A program made the translations under genes and the position numbers. A DNA stretch of 34,059 bases from an uncultured cyanobacterium. GTDB taxonomy: Bacteria > Cyanobacteriota > Cyanobacteriia > Cyanobacteriales > Nostocaceae. Within the stretch, counting starts at the first letter, position 1. Each line of letters starts with the position of its first letter. The stretch spans positions 1 to 34,059 of the forward strand of contig CAIVAU010000058.1 in the NCBI GenBank assembly GCA_903903925.1. Reading direction: 5' to 3'. Below are positions 8,292 through 16,644 of this stretch, one piece after another. Under the pieces are notes generated by a model. The model ran no database searches. It worked only from the letters and a program-made list of their open reading frames with translations, and was not told the origin of the DNA.

Positions 8292-8678
8292 ATGACACAG
8301 GACGAGAATCTTGCCTTCTCAAACGTAAATCAGTCTTCTTCTCATTCAGGTAAACGATACTGGGGTACCGTAGACGTCATAGAGGAAGGCACGACTTATA
8401 GAATTAATCGCCTAGAAATAAAGCCTAAGCACCGGATTAAGCCACAAATCCATTATCACCGCAGTGAACATTGGGTTGTCGTCTCTGGTATAGCACAGGT
8501 GAAATGTGGCGGCGAAGAAATATTACTTAACCGCAACGAGTCAACCTATGTCCCCGCAGCGACTCTTCATAGTATCGAAAATCCAGGTTTCATTCCACTA
8601 ATTCTTCTAGAAATTCAAAATGGAGAGTACCTGGGTGAAGATGATACTGAACGCCCATTAGACCTGACTTTAGCTTAA
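8292..8678 (+). CDS. Cupin, type II mannose-6-phosphate isomerase-like
   Basis: A 128-residue single-domain cupin closely resembling the C-terminal isomerase domain of bifunctional mannose-1-phosphate guanylyltransferase/phosphomannose isomerase (AlgA/ManC type). Visible features are RYWGTVDVIEEG, the metal-binding box QIHYHRSEHWVVVSG, CGGEEILLNRNESTYVPA and HSIENPG with the second metal His, then GEYLGEDD. It would interconvert mannose-6-P and fructose-6-P or act on a related sugar; the stand-alone form is common in cyanobacteria. I start it at the ATG at 8292 because the longer frame from 8154 simply translates the heptamer repeat. No nucleotidyltransferase domain is attached. It may feed GDP-mannose for polysaccharides, but it is outside the polysaccharide locus. 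Confidence 0.88.
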   Translation: MTQDENLAFSNVNQSSSHSGKRYWGTVDVIEEGTTYRINRLEIKPKHRIKPQIHYHRSEHWVVVSGIAQVKCGGEEILLNRNESTYVPAATLHSIENPGFIPLILLEIQNGEYLGEDDTERPLDLTLA

Positions 8679-8700
8679 CTCCCCCCCACCGCCTAGCGGG

Positions 8701-8739
8701 AAGTCAAAAGTCAAAAGTCAAAAGTCAAAAGTCAAAAAA
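8701..8739. repeat. AGTCAAAA octamer tandem repeat
   Basis: About five copies of an 8-base unit AGTCAAAA between the convergent cupin and K+ channel genes. Confidence 0.9.
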
Positions 8740-8764
8740 ATAAAGCTCCCTGCTCCCTTTTTTC

Positions 8765-9829
8765 TTACTTCTTCTTCGGTCGCCGCAACTTTTGAGACCC
8801 AATGGGTCCCAAAAGTTGGTTGAGGGCCCGCAGTTGTTCTGATGTGCCCATAGCGATCAGTACATCTCCTGGCATAAATACCGTTTCGGCAGTAGGCCCT
8901 CCGATCAGTTCCCCGTGGGCACGACGGATCGCAAGCAGCAGTGCCCCTGTTTGTGCCCGCAATCTTGCTTGTCCTAAGGTTTGACGCACAAAAGGACTAG
9001 TCGCCGGGTCAAGCAAAAATTCTTCCATGTACAATTGTCGGTCTGTACCTGAGATAATACCGTCTACAAAGTCCATGACCTGGGGTCTGAGGGCAGCAGC
9101 CGCCATTCGCTTACCGCCAGTAATATAAGGAGAAATCACAGCATCTGCGCCACCGCGTTGTAACTTTTGCAACGCTTCTTCTGTACTTGCCCGTGCGATC
9201 GCTCTAATATTTGGATTCAGTGTTTTTGCTGACAACACTGTATATAAATTTTCCGCATCTGAAGGCAGTGCCGCCACAATACAAATTGCTCGTTCTACAC
9301 CAACTTGCAGTAGACTCTCATCCAGAGTGGCATCACCCTGGTATACAGTATAACCCTCTATCTGTGCCTTTTGTACAGATTCTAGATCAGAATCAATAAT
9401 CACAAAAGCAACGTCTTCTGCCCGAAATTCCTTGGCAATTTGACGACCAGTTCGACTAAATCCACAGATGATATAATGCCCTAATAATGAGTCCATTACG
9501 CGTCGCTGTTGTCGTAGTCGAATTCCTTCTTGAAAATAACCTTGAATTACGGCTTCTGTAAACCGATTAACAATGTAACCAATAGTGATCACACCCATCA
9601 AAATCAGGGCAATGGTAAATAACCGTCCTCGCGGTCCCAGAGGTTCCGTCTCTCCGTAGCCAACGGTAGATAAGGTAATTACCGTCATGTAAGCCGCATC
9701 CTGCAAAGACCAACCTTCCACCAGGAAGTACCATAAAGTACCAATGAGGAAGACACAGCCTAGGGCGATCGCCCCTGCCATAAGTTCTTTTTGAATGCGA
9801 CGATATTTTTGCTCAAGTGTTGAGTACAC
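8765..9829 (-). CDS. Potassium channel with RCK (TrkA-N/TrkA-C) domains
   Basis: A 354-residue two-transmembrane K+ channel of the MthK/Kch kind. Residues 17-37 form the first membrane helix, the pore loop ends in the selectivity filter TVGYGE (55-60), and the second helix spans about 70-90. A Rossmann RCK_N domain follows from about 117 with the nucleotide-binding GFSRTG turn (123-128) and an acidic IIDSD at the second strand, then an RCK_C domain (about 265-340). Such channels gate on Ca2+ or nucleotides and pass K+ across the plasma membrane. Start is GTG at 9829. The gene is divergent from argD, with 142 bases between them, and convergent with the cupin gene. The C-terminus ends in a basic tail (RRPKKK). 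Confidence 0.92.
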   Translation of the reverse strand: MYSTLEQKYRRIQKELMAGAIALGCVFLIGTLWYFLVEGWSLQDAAYMTVITLSTVGYGETEPLGPRGRLFTIALILMGVITIGYIVNRFTEAVIQGYFQEGIRLRQQRRVMDSLLGHYIICGFSRTGRQIAKEFRAEDVAFVIIDSDLESVQKAQIEGYTVYQGDATLDESLLQVGVERAICIVAALPSDAENLYTVLSAKTLNPNIRAIARASTEEALQKLQRGGADAVISPYITGGKRMAAAALRPQVMDFVDGIISGTDRQLYMEEFLLDPATSPFVRQTLGQARLRAQTGALLLAIRRAHGELIGGPTAETVFMPGDVLIAMGTSEQLRALNQLLGPIGSQKLRRPKKK

Positions 9830-9971
9830 GGTGTTTCACCATAGCTACCCGATTTTTGAATATCTCAGCGTAGCTTGGGGTTAAATTTTGCCCTGGTCAA
9901 TAAGAAGATTTTTTGCAAAATTTTGATCATAGTGAGTAACTTTAAGATAAAGGATTTGGAGGATTTAGGTA

Positions 9972-11249
9972 GTGAGCAGACAAACTCTGGTTGGACAAGA
10001 AACAATAGATCAACAGGCAGTTCCTGTTTCATCTAGCACCTTTGATCCAGATGATTTTAATCAAGCTGTAATGTCCACCTATGCGCGGTTTCCTCTCGCC
10101 CTAGAACGGGGATATGGCTGCCGTGTCTGGGATACACAGGGGCGAGAATATCTCGACTTTGTGGCTGGGATCGCGACTTGCACGTTAGGACATGCCCACC
10201 CTGCATTAGTAGCAGCAGTGACAAGCCAAATTCAAAAACTACATCACGTTTCTAATTTGTACTATATTCCAGAACAGGGAGAATTGGCAAAGTGGATAGT
10301 TCAACATTCTTGTGCTGATCGGGTATTTTTCTGCAACTCAGGGGCGGAAGCAAACGAAGCCGCAATTAAATTGGCGCGGAAATATGCCCACACGGTGTTA
10401 GAAATTGAACAACCAATAATTTTAACCGCACACGCCAGTTTCCACGGACGAACTTTAGCGACAGTGACTGCAACAGGGCAAAGGAAGTATCAAAAGAACT
10501 TTGATCCCTTAGTGCCTGGGTTCCACTACGTACCTTATAATGATATTGGCGCGGTGGAAGCGGCAATTGGTGAACTGGATGAAGGTAATTACCGCGTGGC
10601 GGCGATTCTTTTGGAACCATTGCAAGGAGAAGGCGGCATTCGTCCGGGAGACATTGCCTACTTCCAAAAGCTACGGCGGATTTGCAATGAGACTGGGGTG
10701 CTGCTAATTTTTGATGAAGTGCAAGTCGGTATGGGACGCAGCGGCAAATTATGGGGTTACGAACATATCGGCGTTGAACCAGATATCTTCACCAGTGCCA
10801 AAGGCTTAGGTGGTGGTATCCCAATTGGGGCAATGATGAGCAAATCATTCTGCGATGTTTTCCAACCAGGAGAACATGCTAGCACCTTTGGTGGGAATCC
10901 TTTTGCTTGTGCAGCTGCCCTCACTGTCTGTCAGACATTAGAACAGGAGAATCTTTTGCAGAATGTGGAAGCAAGGGGTGAGCAATTACGCGTAGGGTTG
11001 GAGGCGATCGCCGCGAACTATCCCCATAAAATTGCTGAAGTCCGTGGCTGGGGTTTAATCAACGGTATGGAATTGCAAGCAGACATTCCTCTAACCGCTG
11101 CTGATGTCGTCAAAGCTGCTATGGACGAAGGCTTATTGCTTGTCCCAGCAGGTCCAAAAGTCGTCCGATTTGTACCACCACTGATTGTGACAGAGGCAGA
11201 AGTAGATACCGCGTTGCAGGTTGTTGAGAAAGTTATAGCAATCACGTAA
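9972..11249 (+). CDS. argD: Acetylornithine aminotransferase
   Basis: PLP-dependent class III aminotransferase of arginine biosynthesis, converting N-acetylglutamate semialdehyde and glutamate to N-acetylornithine. Motifs: CNSGAEANEAAIKLAR (residues 121 on) for cofactor phosphate binding, FDEVQVGMGRSG (247 on) with the pyridine-N Asp, and the Schiff-base lysine at 277 in TSAKGLGGG. The 425-residue length is normal with a short N-terminal extension. Start is GTG at 9972, with GGAGG 9 bases upstream. It stands alone, divergent from the K+ channel. A GC-rich hairpin at 11268-11286 separates it from the convergent polysaccharide locus. A role as succinyl-ornithine or GABA aminotransferase is less likely given the context-free arginine-type sequence. 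Confidence 0.93.
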   Translation: MSRQTLVGQETIDQQAVPVSSSTFDPDDFNQAVMSTYARFPLALERGYGCRVWDTQGREYLDFVAGIATCTLGHAHPALVAAVTSQIQKLHHVSNLYYIPEQGELAKWIVQHSCADRVFFCNSGAEANEAAIKLARKYAHTVLEIEQPIILTAHASFHGRTLATVTATGQRKYQKNFDPLVPGFHYVPYNDIGAVEAAIGELDEGNYRVAAILLEPLQGEGGIRPGDIAYFQKLRRICNETGVLLIFDEVQVGMGRSGKLWGYEHIGVEPDIFTSAKGLGGGIPIGAMMSKSFCDVFQPGEHASTFGGNPFACAAALTVCQTLEQENLLQNVEARGEQLRVGLEAIAANYPHKIAEVRGWGLINGMELQADIPLTAADVVKAAMDEGLLLVPAGPKVVRFVPPLIVTEAEVDTALQVVEKVIAIT

Positions 11250-11267
11250 GGTTTCCCCACCCAGTCG

Positions 11268-11286
11268 GGGCGGGGTTTCCCCGCCC
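11268..11286. terminator. GC-rich hairpin between convergent argD and wzc
   Basis: GGGCGGGG (11268-11275), loop TTT, CCCCGCCC (11279-11286), an 8-bp all-GC stem. It lies 18 bases after the argD stop and 25 bases beyond the stop of the convergent gene, so it may act on both transcripts. No long T-run follows on either strand. Confidence 0.6.
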
Positions 11287-11310
11287 TTGAGCAAGCATCT
11301 ACAATTTGAA

Positions 11311-13527
11311 TCATGACGACTTAATAGAACCTACACTTCTTTGATACTCGACAGTAGCACTTTCCTGAGGGTAGTATTCCTCAGCAAAATAGTGGTAGCT
11401 GTGGCGTTCATTTTTAAGGATAACTCCATTCACCACCTGTCCCAGGATATTCTGACCAGATTTTTGCAAAAGCTCACAAGCGACAGATGTATTAACAGAA
11501 TCAGCCACCCCAGGACGAACTACTAACAAAACACCTTCAGCCATTTGACCCAAAGTAGCAGCATCAGCGGCAACATTTAAGGAAGGTGTGTCAATAATAA
11601 CGAAGTCGTAGTTAGCTGAAAAAGTTTCCATCAACGCAGCCATTCGTTTTGAGTCGAGAAGGGATGCTGGATTGGGAGGCATGACTCCAGAAGTGAGGAC
11701 ATACAAATTATCCATAACTTTTGCGATCGCAGTCCTGATATCTGCCTCCCCGACAATCACATTGCTGAGACCTTGACTATTAGGCAAATCCCAAATGTGA
11801 TGTTGACATGGATGGTACAGATCCCCATCTACCAGTAAGACTTTACGTTCCCTCTGAGCCATTGCAATAGCTAAATTTGCTGCTACTGTTGACTTACCTT
11901 CTTTTGGTACAGAACTGGTGATAACGATAAGTTTTAACTCTTTATCGGCATTGGTGAACCTTAAATTCGCTCGCAGTAACCGATAAGCTTCACTACTTGG
12001 GGAGCGAGGAGTATCCCTGACAACCAGCCTTGGGAGCGTTGGAGTGGATAATTCTGGTTTTTCATTGCTCGAAGTAGATGTTTGAAACTCCCTAAAGGAA
12101 GGAATTATCCCCAATAAGGTCAATCCCAGTAACTCCTTGGCTTCATCAACAGTCTTGATTGATTTATCTGTTGCTTCCAAAACATAAACAGTTGCCAAAG
12201 CAGCTAGCATACCTAGTAAACCTGCACTGAGATACGAAACAGTCGCGGAAGCAAGAGGTTTGTCAGGAACTTCGGCTTTGGATAGTAAAGTGGCGTTACC
12301 TATGTTCTGATTTTCGGCTATTCGGCTCTCTTGCAGCTTTTGTAGTAGCTGTGTATAGGTAGATTGGGATGCTTGTACTTTACGTTCTAACTGGCGCTGT
12401 TGTTGCTCCAATCTGGGCATAATATTTAGCCGTTGTTTGTAGGCAGCTTGTAAGTTAGATAAAGCAGCGGTTTGACTAACTAAACCCAGACGGGTAGACT
12501 CCAATGTAATCAGCTCAGCGGTAAGTTGTTGTTGCAGCCCTCCAATCTGCAAGTTGCCATTCAACTGTTCTGGTTGAGTCGCTCCCACAACTTGTTTGGT
12601 TCGCTGTTGTAGTATTCTTTTTAAGGCTTGTGACTTGTTTTCTAAATTAATGATTTCAGGATGATTGTCCCGCAAAACAGTACGCCTAGCTGCTAGTTGC
12701 GATTCTAGCTGCTGGATTTCTTTAAGGATATCTTGCACTCCGGGAGACTGGCTAACGGAGGTCAAACCTATCGCTTTCTGGGAGTTCATGCCCAATTGTT
12801 TGTGAATTTCTTTAGACTGAGCATTGACATCCGCTATTTTAGATTGAGCTTGGCCAATTTGCTTTTGCAAGTCTGTAATCACTTCCAGTGCTTGAGTCGT
12901 TTCTTCTTGCAGGGAAGTAACTTTGTTCTGTTCTTTAAACTTTGCTAGTTCACCTTCTGCTTTGTGAACAACTAATTCAACTTTTGGTAGTTGTTTTTCT
13001 ATAAACCCTCGGGCAGCCGCTGCTTGAATTCTGTGGTAGGATGTGTTGTGTTGTAAATAGACATCCATCAGCGTATTAACAACCCTTGCAGATGTTTCAG
13101 GGTTATTATCCCTGTAGGAAACTTTGAGAACGTCTGTTTTCTGAATATCATTCACAGTCAATTGTTTAACAAATTCCTCTGGTTTTAGGATCTCTTGTTT
13201 GTCGTTTTTCAGTCTGAGTTTCTCTATGGTCTCTTCTACAATAGGGAGAGAACGTATAATTTCGGCTTCTGTATTTAAAGGACTACCTTTTTCCTGCGCT
13301 AATGGTTCTAATTTCCCTATTTCTGTTCCCACTCCCGTTAGGGAAGAGGTCGTATCTATCCTTTGAAACAGCAGCTTTCCTTCTGCTACATAAGAAGGTT
13401 TTTTCAAGAAAGAAAGAGCCAGTAGTGAAATTAGAAAAACCGGAAAAAAGATGCCTAGAACTGGCACCCAACGGCGCTGCAGAATTTGCCAATATTTATA
13501 AAATATAAAAGATTGTTGTGATTCCAT
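11311..13527 (-). CDS. Wzc-type polysaccharide co-polymerase with BY-kinase domain
   Basis: A 738-residue inner-membrane protein controlling chain length and export of the polysaccharide made by the upstream genes. A Wzz domain follows the first membrane helix (about 20-41). Long coiled-coil segments rich in Gln and Leu span 180-400, and a second helix lies at about 428-452. The cytoplasmic tyrosine-kinase domain has Walker A SSVPKEGKST (538-547), the A' motif VLLVDGDLYHP (563-573) and Walker B FVIIDTP (642-648). A C-terminal cluster of five tyrosines (711, 713, 718, 719, 728) is the expected autophosphorylation tail. Compared with the family, PGEGKS is PKEGKS here and the A' motif has DGD for DAD; both are tolerable changes. 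It is the last gene of the minus-strand locus. No outer-membrane OPX partner is in the window. Confidence 0.93.
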   Translation of the reverse strand: MESQQSFIFYKYWQILQRRWVPVLGIFFPVFLISLLALSFLKKPSYVAEGKLLFQRIDTTSSLTGVGTEIGKLEPLAQEKGSPLNTEAEIIRSLPIVEETIEKLRLKNDKQEILKPEEFVKQLTVNDIQKTDVLKVSYRDNNPETSARVVNTLMDVYLQHNTSYHRIQAAAARGFIEKQLPKVELVVHKAEGELAKFKEQNKVTSLQEETTQALEVITDLQKQIGQAQSKIADVNAQSKEIHKQLGMNSQKAIGLTSVSQSPGVQDILKEIQQLESQLAARRTVLRDNHPEIINLENKSQALKRILQQRTKQVVGATQPEQLNGNLQIGGLQQQLTAELITLESTRLGLVSQTAALSNLQAAYKQRLNIMPRLEQQQRQLERKVQASQSTYTQLLQKLQESRIAENQNIGNATLLSKAEVPDKPLASATVSYLSAGLLGMLAALATVYVLEATDKSIKTVDEAKELLGLTLLGIIPSFREFQTSTSSNEKPELSTPTLPRLVVRDTPRSPSSEAYRLLRANLRFTNADKELKLIVITSSVPKEGKSTVAANLAIAMAQRERKVLLVDGDLYHPCQHHIWDLPNSQGLSNVIVGEADIRTAIAKVMDNLYVLTSGVMPPNPASLLDSKRMAALMETFSANYDFVIIDTPSLNVAADAATLGQMAEGVLLVVRPGVADSVNTSVACELLQKSGQNILGQVVNGVILKNERHSYHYFAEEYYPQESATVEYQRSVGSIKSS

Positions 13528-13566
13528 AAATGTTTAGATTTTTTGCTTATTGATGGATGCTGTCAA

Positions 13567-14730
13567 CTAAACTATAAATAAGGGAGTGTGAGTTTTTTGA
13601 AGGTGATTGTGAAATGCGGTCATCGCCTGAATAACTCGCTCTAAATCTTCGGTTGTGAGATTAGAGCCAGAAGGCAAACAAAGACCGTGTGCAAATAAAT
13701 CTTCCGCAACTGCACCGCCAATACATTCAGATTCAGCAAACACAGGTTGGAGGTGCAATGGCTTCCACACAGGACGAGTTTCAATTTGCTGTTCGGCAAG
13801 TACTAGGCGGATTTGTTCTCGATCTGCTCCAAATGCTGTAGGGTCTATTGTCAGGCAGGTCAGCCACCGGGTAGCATGTCCAAAACTAGCTTCCGGCATG
13901 AATTCTATTCCTGGCAAATTTCCCAAAGCCGAGGCGTAAATTTCAAAGTTGCGTCGTCTAGCCGCTACGCGGTCACTGAGAACGCGCAACTGACCACGAC
14001 CAATACCAGCTAAAACGTTGCTGAGGCGGTAGTTGTAGCCAATGGACGAGTGTTGGTAGTGGGGAGCGGGATCGCGTGCTTGGGTTGATAAAAACCGGGC
14101 TTTTGCCACCAGTTCCGGGTCGTGGGAAACCAACATCCCGCCGCCAGAGGTGGTGATGATTTTATTGCCATTGAATGAGTAAATGCCAATATGTCCGAAG
14201 GTTCCTGGAGAACGCTCTTTGTAGGTAGCTCCTAAAGATTCAGCAGCATCTTCAATTAAGGGAATCTCATAGAAATTGCAAGCTTCTAGTATGGGGTCAA
14301 TATCTGCACTTTGACCATACAAATGTACAATCACAACGGCTTTGGGTAATTTACCAGTGCGTGCGCGGTTGAAGAGCGCTTCCCGTAACAAGTCGGGATT
14401 CATGTTCCAGGTCGTGCGATCGCTATCAATAAATACTGGTTTTGCCCCTAGATAAGTAATTGGGTTGGCGGTAGCAACAAAAGTCAGGGTAGAACAAAAA
14501 ACTTCATCTCCTGACTGAACGCCAATTAATTGCAAAGCCAAATGCAAAGCTGCTGTACCAGAACTTAAAGCAGCAGCATGACTTACCCCAGTTACTTGAC
14601 AAAATTCTTGCTCGAAAGCATCTACATGGGGACCAACAGGGGCGATCCAATTAGTGTCAAAGGCTTCTTTGACGAACTCTAGTTCGCGATCGCCCATGTG
14701 AGGTGTTGAGAGGAGAATTTGTTTGTTCAT
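13567..14730 (-). CDS. DegT/DnrJ/EryC1-type sugar aminotransferase (PglE/EpsN-like)
   Basis: A 387-residue PLP enzyme that would transfer an amino group from glutamate to a UDP-4-keto-6-deoxy sugar. Landmarks are SSGTAALHLAL (56 on) for phosphate binding, EDAAESLGA (160 on) with the Asp that contacts the pyridine ring, and the Schiff-base lysine 190 in SFNGNKIITTSGGG. Opening with LLSTPHMG and the NWIAPVGPHVD stretch are typical of the EpsN/PglE branch making UDP-4-amino sugars such as the bacillosamine precursor. It overlaps the preceding FemAB-like gene by 4 bases (ATGA), so translation is coupled. The matching 4,6-dehydratase is the first gene of the locus. Exact sugar product and stereochemistry cannot be read from sequence alone. 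Confidence 0.9.
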   Translation of the reverse strand: MNKQILLSTPHMGDRELEFVKEAFDTNWIAPVGPHVDAFEQEFCQVTGVSHAAALSSGTAALHLALQLIGVQSGDEVFCSTLTFVATANPITYLGAKPVFIDSDRTTWNMNPDLLREALFNRARTGKLPKAVVIVHLYGQSADIDPILEACNFYEIPLIEDAAESLGATYKERSPGTFGHIGIYSFNGNKIITTSGGGMLVSHDPELVAKARFLSTQARDPAPHYQHSSIGYNYRLSNVLAGIGRGQLRVLSDRVAARRRNFEIYASALGNLPGIEFMPEASFGHATRWLTCLTIDPTAFGADREQIRLVLAEQQIETRPVWKPLHLQPVFAESECIGGAVAEDLFAHGLCLPSGSNLTTEDLERVIQAMTAFHNHLQKTHTPLFIV

Positions 14731-15794
14731 AAATAACGATAGGCTGGGAAAAAGTTTGATTGGAGTAAATCTTCAGCAAGAAGGCTTAAACCCTTTGCAC
14801 GTAAGTTAACCAAATAGCGATATTGTTTTTCATCTATAACCAAAGACAACGTGATAAAAGAGTGACTTTGTTTAGAAAAACCCGCTTTGAATTCATAAAG
14901 ACTGTCTTTAGCGCTTCCCACTCCACCCCCTAAGTGAAGAACTTTATTCCCACGCTCTTTTCCCCAGTATCTGACATAATCGAGCATGAACTTATTAGGA
15001 GCTTGTTTCAAAAACTTATTTCTTGTTCCTGAAAGATGGCACTGAATAATACCACAACACTCCGTTATTAGACTAGCACAGATGATTTGATTCTCCCACT
15101 CAACTATACATAGGTGAATTAGTTTATCTAATCTTGAAAGATGTAAATAGTAGTCATAATCAAAGTAATAAGCATTCTTAGCTCCTACACGATTCATGGT
15201 TTCTTCATAAATTTCCACAAATTCATCAATATATTGCGCAAATGGAACCATTTTTGCAACCATTCCAGCACGTTTACACAAATTGATGTTCATGCGGTGG
15301 TTACGTCGTGTCTGCTGCCAAATTTTAGCATCACTCAGCTCTAAGTTAACGGAGACGGTGTCGCCGAGGACTTGATAAACATTAGGTGGTAATACTTTAT
15401 TTAAACCATGATTGAGTATGGGATGCAGCCGCAAGAATCCTGAACACACGTTCTTGGCAGATAACGTAGATTTTAACTGCTCAATTGCTAAGTTGATAAA
15501 TTTAGGTGAACTAGCTGCTGCTTCATTTAACAAAATTCCTGGGTATCCATAAGGTGAGACAATATCAAAAATTTCTAGTGTTGCCAAACCTTCAAAGAGA
15601 TCTTCACAACTACGCACTAAATAAGGCAGAAAGAAAGTTTTGTCATCTTCAGTGATGAGAATGGCTTCGGGAATAGAGCGAGTTCTTTTAGACTCTATAT
15701 AGACATACTCAGGTAAATGATAAATATCATGGCGTAACTTGTGCAGGCTTTGCACCCACAAATTATCTGATATACTCATTACCTGACTGTTCAT
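14727..15794 (-). CDS. FemAB/GNAT-like acyl or aminoacyl transferase
   Basis: A 355-residue protein of the FemAB-related GNAT type (GNAT_6-like). FemX/FemAB enzymes transfer amino acids from tRNA; relatives in polysaccharide loci are presumed to acylate amino sugars. Seen: VSPYGYPGILL, a QQTRRNHRMNINLCKRAG segment (the conserved basic region), and LHLGGGVGSAKDSLYEFKAGFSK near the C-terminus, the strongest family mark. No membrane helix. I use the ATG at 15794 because GGAG lies 6 bases before it; a TTG at 15806 would overlap that site. It overlaps the aminotransferase gene by 4 bases, suggesting that the pair acts on the same sugar: amino group made by one, acylated by the other (inference). 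The donor, acyl-CoA or aminoacyl-tRNA, is unknown. Confidence 0.75.
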   Translation of the reverse strand: MNSQVMSISDNLWVQSLHKLRHDIYHLPEYVYIESKRTRSIPEAILITEDDKTFFLPYLVRSCEDLFEGLATLEIFDIVSPYGYPGILLNEAAASSPKFINLAIEQLKSTLSAKNVCSGFLRLHPILNHGLNKVLPPNVYQVLGDTVSVNLELSDAKIWQQTRRNHRMNINLCKRAGMVAKMVPFAQYIDEFVEIYEETMNRVGAKNAYYFDYDYYLHLSRLDKLIHLCIVEWENQIICASLITECCGIIQCHLSGTRNKFLKQAPNKFMLDYVRYWGKERGNKVLHLGGGVGSAKDSLYEFKAGFSKQSHSFITLSLVIDEKQYRYLVNLRAKGLSLLAEDLLQSNFFPAYRYL

Positions 15795-15809
15795 AATATT
15801 CTCCAAAAT

Positions 15810-15920
15810 TTACTCATCCTCCCAACCATTAGACATAAGTCCTCTTGCTAGGGTAAACATATGCGTAGTAACACCACCAGAATCCAGAATTCGGGTTACT
15901 AGTAGAATACGCTTCTTCAT
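15810..15920 (-). pseudogene. Glycosyltransferase (GT4) N-terminal stub, 36 codons
   Basis: An ATG at 15920 opens a 36-residue frame ending at TAA (15812-15810) that reads MKKRILLVTRILDSGGVTTH then MFTLARGLMSNGWEDE. This is the first strand, glycine loop and first helix of a GT-B fold family 4 glycosyltransferase (compare the GGMNRGGIETW start of the gene at 25841-27037). It stops just where the second strand should begin, and nothing of the rest is found nearby. It sits in the gap between the HAD gene and the FemAB-like gene. The likely reading is the remnant of a deleted glycosyltransferase gene. Confidence 0.7.
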
Positions 15921-15978
15921 AGTGTAATTGCAGTTGTCAGCAGTTGGTTGGAAGTCCATAGTATTAAGTAGCATTCGT

Positions 15979-16644
15979 TTATAGTAGATTTTTCAGTTCC
16001 ATTAATGATTTTATTTTCAAATTGGCTTCATGGCTTTTTTGTGGTGTAATATTGCAGTATTCTCCACCTTCGCGACATATTTGTATTGTTAACCAATCCA
16101 ATTTTCTTGCCGTAACAAAATCTTTAACTGGATTATCACCAATATACACACATTCGTTCCCTTGACACCCTAAAAATTCCATGATTTTCTGGTAGGATAG
16201 TGGGCTTGGTTTCCAGTTCTCCCGACCATATAATTCTGAATAAATAATTACATCAAAACAGGAATTTATATCTAAAGCCTCAATTTTTCTCTGCTGAGTA
16301 GGCAAGTAACCATCGGTGATTATACCCAGCTTTTTATACTTCTTAAAGTAGTTGATCGCCCACTTGGCATCATCATAAAGAGAGATAGTAGGTACGTGTT
16401 GCCGATAAATATCCACAAGTTCTTGGATTATAGTGGGTTCATACTCACCTCTCAGTTCTAATAAAGCTAAGTTAAAAATATTCTGGCGTATTCCCTGTTG
16501 AAAAAAATGGCATGCAACTTCAAAAAAATCAGGTACTGAATATTTCGTTGCTAGCCAATGACTAACAGCAGAAAACCCACTGATCACAAATTGATGTTCA
16601 GGAAACAGAGTATCGTCTAAATCGAATACGACTACCTTGATCAT
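15979..16644 (-). CDS. HAD-superfamily hydrolase
   Basis: A 221-residue phosphatase-like protein of the haloacid dehalogenase fold. Motif I is FDLDDTLF with nucleophile Asp8 and acid/base Asp10, motif II is ITDG (109-112), the motif III lysine is in KPSP (145-148), and motif IV is IGDNPVKD (168-175). A helical cap lies between residues 15 and 95. Such enzymes remove phosphate from small metabolites. The gene starts inside the stop of the ATP-grasp gene (4-base overlap), so the two proteins are probably made together and work in one step series, for example dephosphorylating a precursor or product of the ligase. The substrate is not predictable. Followed by a glycosyltransferase stub. Confidence 0.85.
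   Translation of the reverse strand: MIKVVVFDLDDTLFPEHQFVISGFSAVSHWLATKYSVPDFFEVACHFFQQGIRQNIFNLALLELRGEYEPTIIQELVDIYRQHVPTISLYDDAKWAINYFKKYKKLGIITDGYLPTQQRKIEALDINSCFDVIIYSELYGRENWKPSPLSYQKIMEFLGCQGNECVYIGDNPVKDFVTARKLDWLTIQICREGGEYCNITPQKSHEANLKIKSLMELKNLL

Noticed and set aside
9830..9971. Search for an NtcA site (GTAN8TAC) or clear promoter between the K+ channel and argD genes
   Set aside because: No matching spacing was found; TAAGAT at 9943-9948 lacks a -35 partner.
11018..11314. 98-codon minus-strand frame opposite argD
   Set aside because: It is antisense to conserved argD codons, low in complexity, and without motifs.
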